Below are positions 62,177 to 64,000 of a stretch of DNA of 64,000 nt, piece by piece (positions within the stretch are counted from its first letter, which is position 1; each line of letters starts with the position of its first letter). A model generated the notes under the pieces. It was not told the origin of the DNA and did not search any database. It saw only the letters and a list, made by a program, of their open reading frames with translations. Source of the DNA: a virus; IMG/VR virus record IMGVR_UViG_3300040806_003461, positions 1 to 64,000 of that record. One strand, written 5' to 3'. A program made the translations under genes and the position numbers.

Positions 62177-62440
62177 TTAAGACTCCTGACCAATTTTGAA
62201 AAATTCTTGAGCTTCTTCTACAGTAACCTGTGCAGTTAACAGCAGATTGCTCAAATCTCTAGGACCGAAAACAGTACCTACTCGAGTAAGAGCATCGCCG
62301 AAAGAAGCCATACGATTATAACGACCAATTTCTGCATCCTTCAAACCTTTCATAGGAGCGGTTGCCGAAATGTCCATCAAGCGACGGCCAATACGAGCAA
62401 GGATGAGTTCGTTAGCTGTTGGATCGTAGTAGTTTGTCAT
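62177..62440 (-). CDS. Unknown early protein, 87 aa
   Basis: ATG 62440 (MTNYYDPTANELILARIGRR) has AAGG nine bases upstream and follows promoter P2; a longer frame to 62473 would include the promoter leader and lacks a ribosome site. Mainly helical (KDAEIGRYNRMASFGDALTR, ending EEAQEFFKIGQES). No family is recognised. First gene of a four-gene early operon. Confidence 0.62.
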   Translation of the reverse strand: MTNYYDPTANELILARIGRRLMDISATAPMKGLKDAEIGRYNRMASFGDALTRVGTVFGPRDLSNLLLTAQVTVEEAQEFFKIGQES

Positions 62441-62471
62441 AAGTTTTTGCCTTTTCCTATTTAATATAACC

Positions 62472-62500
62472 ATTCTAAATCAAAACGAAACGAATGTCAA
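62472..62500 (-). promoter_or_regulatory. Sigma70-type early promoter P2
   Basis: Minus strand: TTGACA (62495-62500), 17-base spacer, TAGAAT (62472-62477). The upstream A tract with TATGAAATAA and the downstream leader GGTTATATTAAATAGGAAA are nearly the same as at promoter P3, so the two are copies of one module. Confidence 0.88.
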
Positions 62501-62529
62501 TAGTTTTTTTCATTTTATTTCATATTTTT

Positions 62530-62895
62530 TTAAAGATGCAGTTCAACCTCATCATATCCTGTCTTACCATAGACAGAGCGGACAAACCATGCCTCTCCAT
62601 CAAACAAGTAAAGATAATCAGCGCCTGCGTAATCTGCAGCTTCGTCAAAGAAATGTTGTGGGGATTCGTATTTGACTGATGGTTCGTTATGAACTGATTC
62701 TACAACCGATTCGTAAAGGTCAGCTTTCAAACTTGACAAGTAACCAGCATTAGCAACGTTCTTTGCCAACTCAGGAGTGTTATAGTTCTCAACAAGCATT
62801 TTGCCGTTATAAGAAATATAACCGTCGTAATGGCAATAAGTTGCTGTAACAGTTCCGTCTTCGTTATAACAACCGATCATTGAAGCAGTACCCAT
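62530..62895 (-). CDS. Conserved phage protein of unknown function, 121 aa
   Basis: Starts MGTASMIGCYNEDGTVTATY and continues CHYDGYISYNGKMLVENYNT. This opening is widespread in phages that infect marine and other bacteria, without a known role. The C-terminus is acidic and aromatic (YAGADYLYLFDGEAWFVRSV). AGGAA (spacing about 10) precedes ATG 62895, and promoter P3 drives it as a single gene. Early expression is expected. Confidence 0.68.
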   Translation of the reverse strand: MGTASMIGCYNEDGTVTATYCHYDGYISYNGKMLVENYNTPELAKNVANAGYLSSLKADLYESVVESVHNEPSVKYESPQHFFDEAADYAGADYLYLFDGEAWFVRSVYGKTGYDEVELHL

Positions 62896-62925
62896 AATTT
62901 AGTTCCTTTCCTATTTGATATAACC

Positions 62926-62954
62926 ATAATAATCTAAACGAAAAGGAATGTCAA
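62926..62954 (-). promoter_or_regulatory. Sigma70-type early promoter P3
   Basis: Minus strand: TTGACA (62949-62954), 17-base spacer, TATTAT (62926-62931). Upstream A-tract and downstream leader are near-copies of P2. It lies between the FabB-like gene and the 121-residue gene. Confidence 0.88.
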
Positions 62955-63009
62955 CAGGAAAATGAAATTATTTCATATTTTTTTAGAATTTTTTGTTATA
63001 TGGATATTC

Positions 63010-64000
63010 CTAAACCTTGCGGAATATCAACGACGAATTTGCTCCGCCAAACCCAAAGGAATTTGACATCACTGTGGTCAGTTCCGCGTCAACACTTTGA
63101 CGGACAAGAGGATAATCCTCAAAACCTTCGTCGGTTTCTTGAAGGTTTGCCGTGCCAGCAATAAAGTTTTTATTCATCATAATGATTGAATAGATTGCTT
63201 CCTGAACACCTGCTGCGCCGATACCGTGTCCTGTTAGAGACTTTGTAGAACTAATTGGTGGTATATTGTCCGGACCAAAGGCTGATCTAATGGCCTGTAG
63301 TTCCTTTGTATCACCCACTGGTGTCCCAGTTGCGTGCGCATTAATATAGTCAATTTCTGGCCAATTGGGTTTCATTGCTTTTTGCATACAACGAACAGCA
63401 CCTTCGCCAGATGGATGCGCCATATCATATCCGTCCGAGGTTGCGCCATAACCGATAATTTCACAATAGATCTTTGCGCCTCGAGCAATTGCTGTATCGT
63501 AATCCTCAAGGATCAAACAGCCACTACCTTCTCCAGGAACGAATCCATCTCGGTTTTTATCAAACGGACGTGATGCCGCGGTAGGATTGTCATTATACTT
63601 TGAAGATAAAGCCATTAAAGCATCGAGCATTGCAGCAATACTATAATGATTAGTTTCAGCACCGCCAACAAGCATACGATCTTGATAACCGTTGGCAATG
63701 GTTCTAAATCCTTCACCAATACAGTGGCCGCTTGAAGAACAAGCTGAAGAGATTGTAAACCCTTCACCATAAATCTTAAGAGCTTTTGTAAGATTTGCAG
63801 AAGTAGTAGAGTTCATAATCTTAAACACAATAGTTGGTTCTCGATGAACTCCTTTACGAACATAAACGTCTTGCGCATATTGTTGAAACTCAGAAGATGA
63901 AGTACCCGATCCAAAATACAAGCCAGTATCTGGGTTGCTTACTTCATTATCAGTAAGTCCTGCATCTTCAATTGCTGAAAGACAAGACAAATAACCCATT
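63010..64000 (-). CDS. fabB: FabB-like beta-ketoacyl-ACP synthase, N-terminus beyond window
   Basis: About 330 residues are present; comparison with E. coli FabB indicates that about 76 N-terminal residues lie beyond the right edge, so the Met at 63999 is internal. Catalytic residues are intact: Cys in ISSACSSSGHCIGEG (local residue 87), His in INAHATGTPVGD (222), Lys in ISSTKSLTGHG, the second His in TGHGIGAAG, and the NSFGFGGAN end. Long stretches match FabB, for example RGAKIYCEIIGYGATSDG and GVQEAIYSIIM. The enzyme condenses malonyl-ACP with acyl-ACP; FabB is needed for unsaturated fatty acids. It has no fatty-acid neighbours in the window. It lies upstream of the early gene cluster in transcription order. 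Confidence 0.9.
   Translation of the reverse strand, partial: MGYLSCLSAIEDAGLTDNEVSNPDTGLYFGSGTSSSEFQQYAQDVYVRKGVHREPTIVFKIMNSTTSANLTKALKIYGEGFTISSACSSSGHCIGEGFRTIANGYQDRMLVGGAETNHYSIAAMLDALMALSSKYNDNPTAASRPFDKNRDGFVPGEGSGCLILEDYDTAIARGAKIYCEIIGYGATSDGYDMAHPSGEGAVRCMQKAMKPNWPEIDYINAHATGTPVGDTKELQAIRSAFGPDNIPPISSTKSLTGHGIGAAGVQEAIYSIIMMNKNFIAGTANLQETDEGFEDYPLVRQSVDAELTTVMSNSFGFGGANSSLIFRKV

Noticed and set aside
63003-63028. Inverted repeat GATATTCC/GGAATATC overlapping the FabB stop codon.
   Set aside because: It is not followed by a T-run on the minus strand (A-rich instead), so a terminator call is not supported; a 3' mRNA structure remains possible.
1-64000. tRNA genes, integrase, attachment sites, insertion sequences and lysogeny regulators.
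   Set aside because: None could be recognised by eye; the gene content is that of a strictly lytic T4-like phage, although a tRNA scan was not possible.

Overview
The window is a contiguous piece of an AT-rich, T4-like contractile-tailed phage (myovirus) genome. The evidence is a nearly complete T4-type baseplate block (gp53, gp48-like, gp27-like, gp5, gp25, gp6, gp7-position protein, gp8), the gp4 head-completion protein, the T4 DNA-replication block in canonical order (gp45, gp44, gp62, RegA), DexA, a T4-type dCMP hydroxymethylase, and TATAAATA late promoters. Several proteins are of the kind found in marine T4-like phages (collagen-like and S74 fibres, a DUF4815-type protein, Hsp20, a giant beta-rich virion protein). 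The host is probably a marine proteobacterium; a FabB-type ketoacyl synthase at the right edge fits that, but the host cannot be fixed from this sequence.

Layout. (1) 1-41322, minus strand: late virion genes. Read in transcription order from 41322 leftward they run tail-tube cap, gp53, small protein, hub gp27-like, spike gp5-like, M15 peptidase, gp25, gp6, gp7-position protein, fibre-like protein, a subtilase with a cupredoxin-like tail, gp8, the DUF4815-type protein, a small coiled coil, an S74 protein, a glycine-rich adhesin-like protein, an unknown, a 3530-residue repeat protein, a 144-residue protein, a collagen-like S74 fibre and further fibre genes. T4-type late promoters sit ahead of several of these genes and a stem-loop terminator closes the collagen-fibre gene. 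(2) 41388-46163, plus strand: gp4, a conserved unknown, a tube-type protein, a gp26-family tail chaperone with a strong programmed -1 frameshift signal, and a tape-measure-like protein. Two late promoters pointing in opposite directions start both blocks near 41353. (3) 46166-50898, minus strand: small late genes, Hsp20, dUTPase, RegA, gp62, gp44 and gp45 clamp. (4) 50924-61274, minus strand: a DNA/sugar-modification and nucleotide region. It holds a GT-A-like glycosyltransferase, DexA, a C5-cytosine methyltransferase homologue, two GT-B-like proteins, a HAD phosphatase, a nucleotidyltransferase-kinase fusion, dCMP deaminase, a peroxiredoxin, dCMP hydroxymethylase, an RHH regulator, a DUF5664-type protein and a GIY-YIG nuclease. 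(5) 61305-62954: small early genes driven by near-identical sigma70-type promoters. (6) 63010-64000: a FabB-like ketoacyl-ACP synthase running off the window.

The strongest discovery candidates are: the -1 frameshift cassette in the gp26-family gene (U_UUU_UUU, 6-nt spacer, 11-bp stem) immediately before the tape measure; a phage-encoded FabB homologue; and a self-contained cytosine-hypermodification pathway (dCMP hydroxymethylase, HAD phosphatase, sugar kinase/nucleotidyltransferase fusion, glycosyltransferases). Assignments rest on recognition of protein motifs and synteny only; no database search was run. No tRNA gene, CRISPR array, insertion sequence or integrase was seen, and no gene-free stretch exceeds 300 bases.
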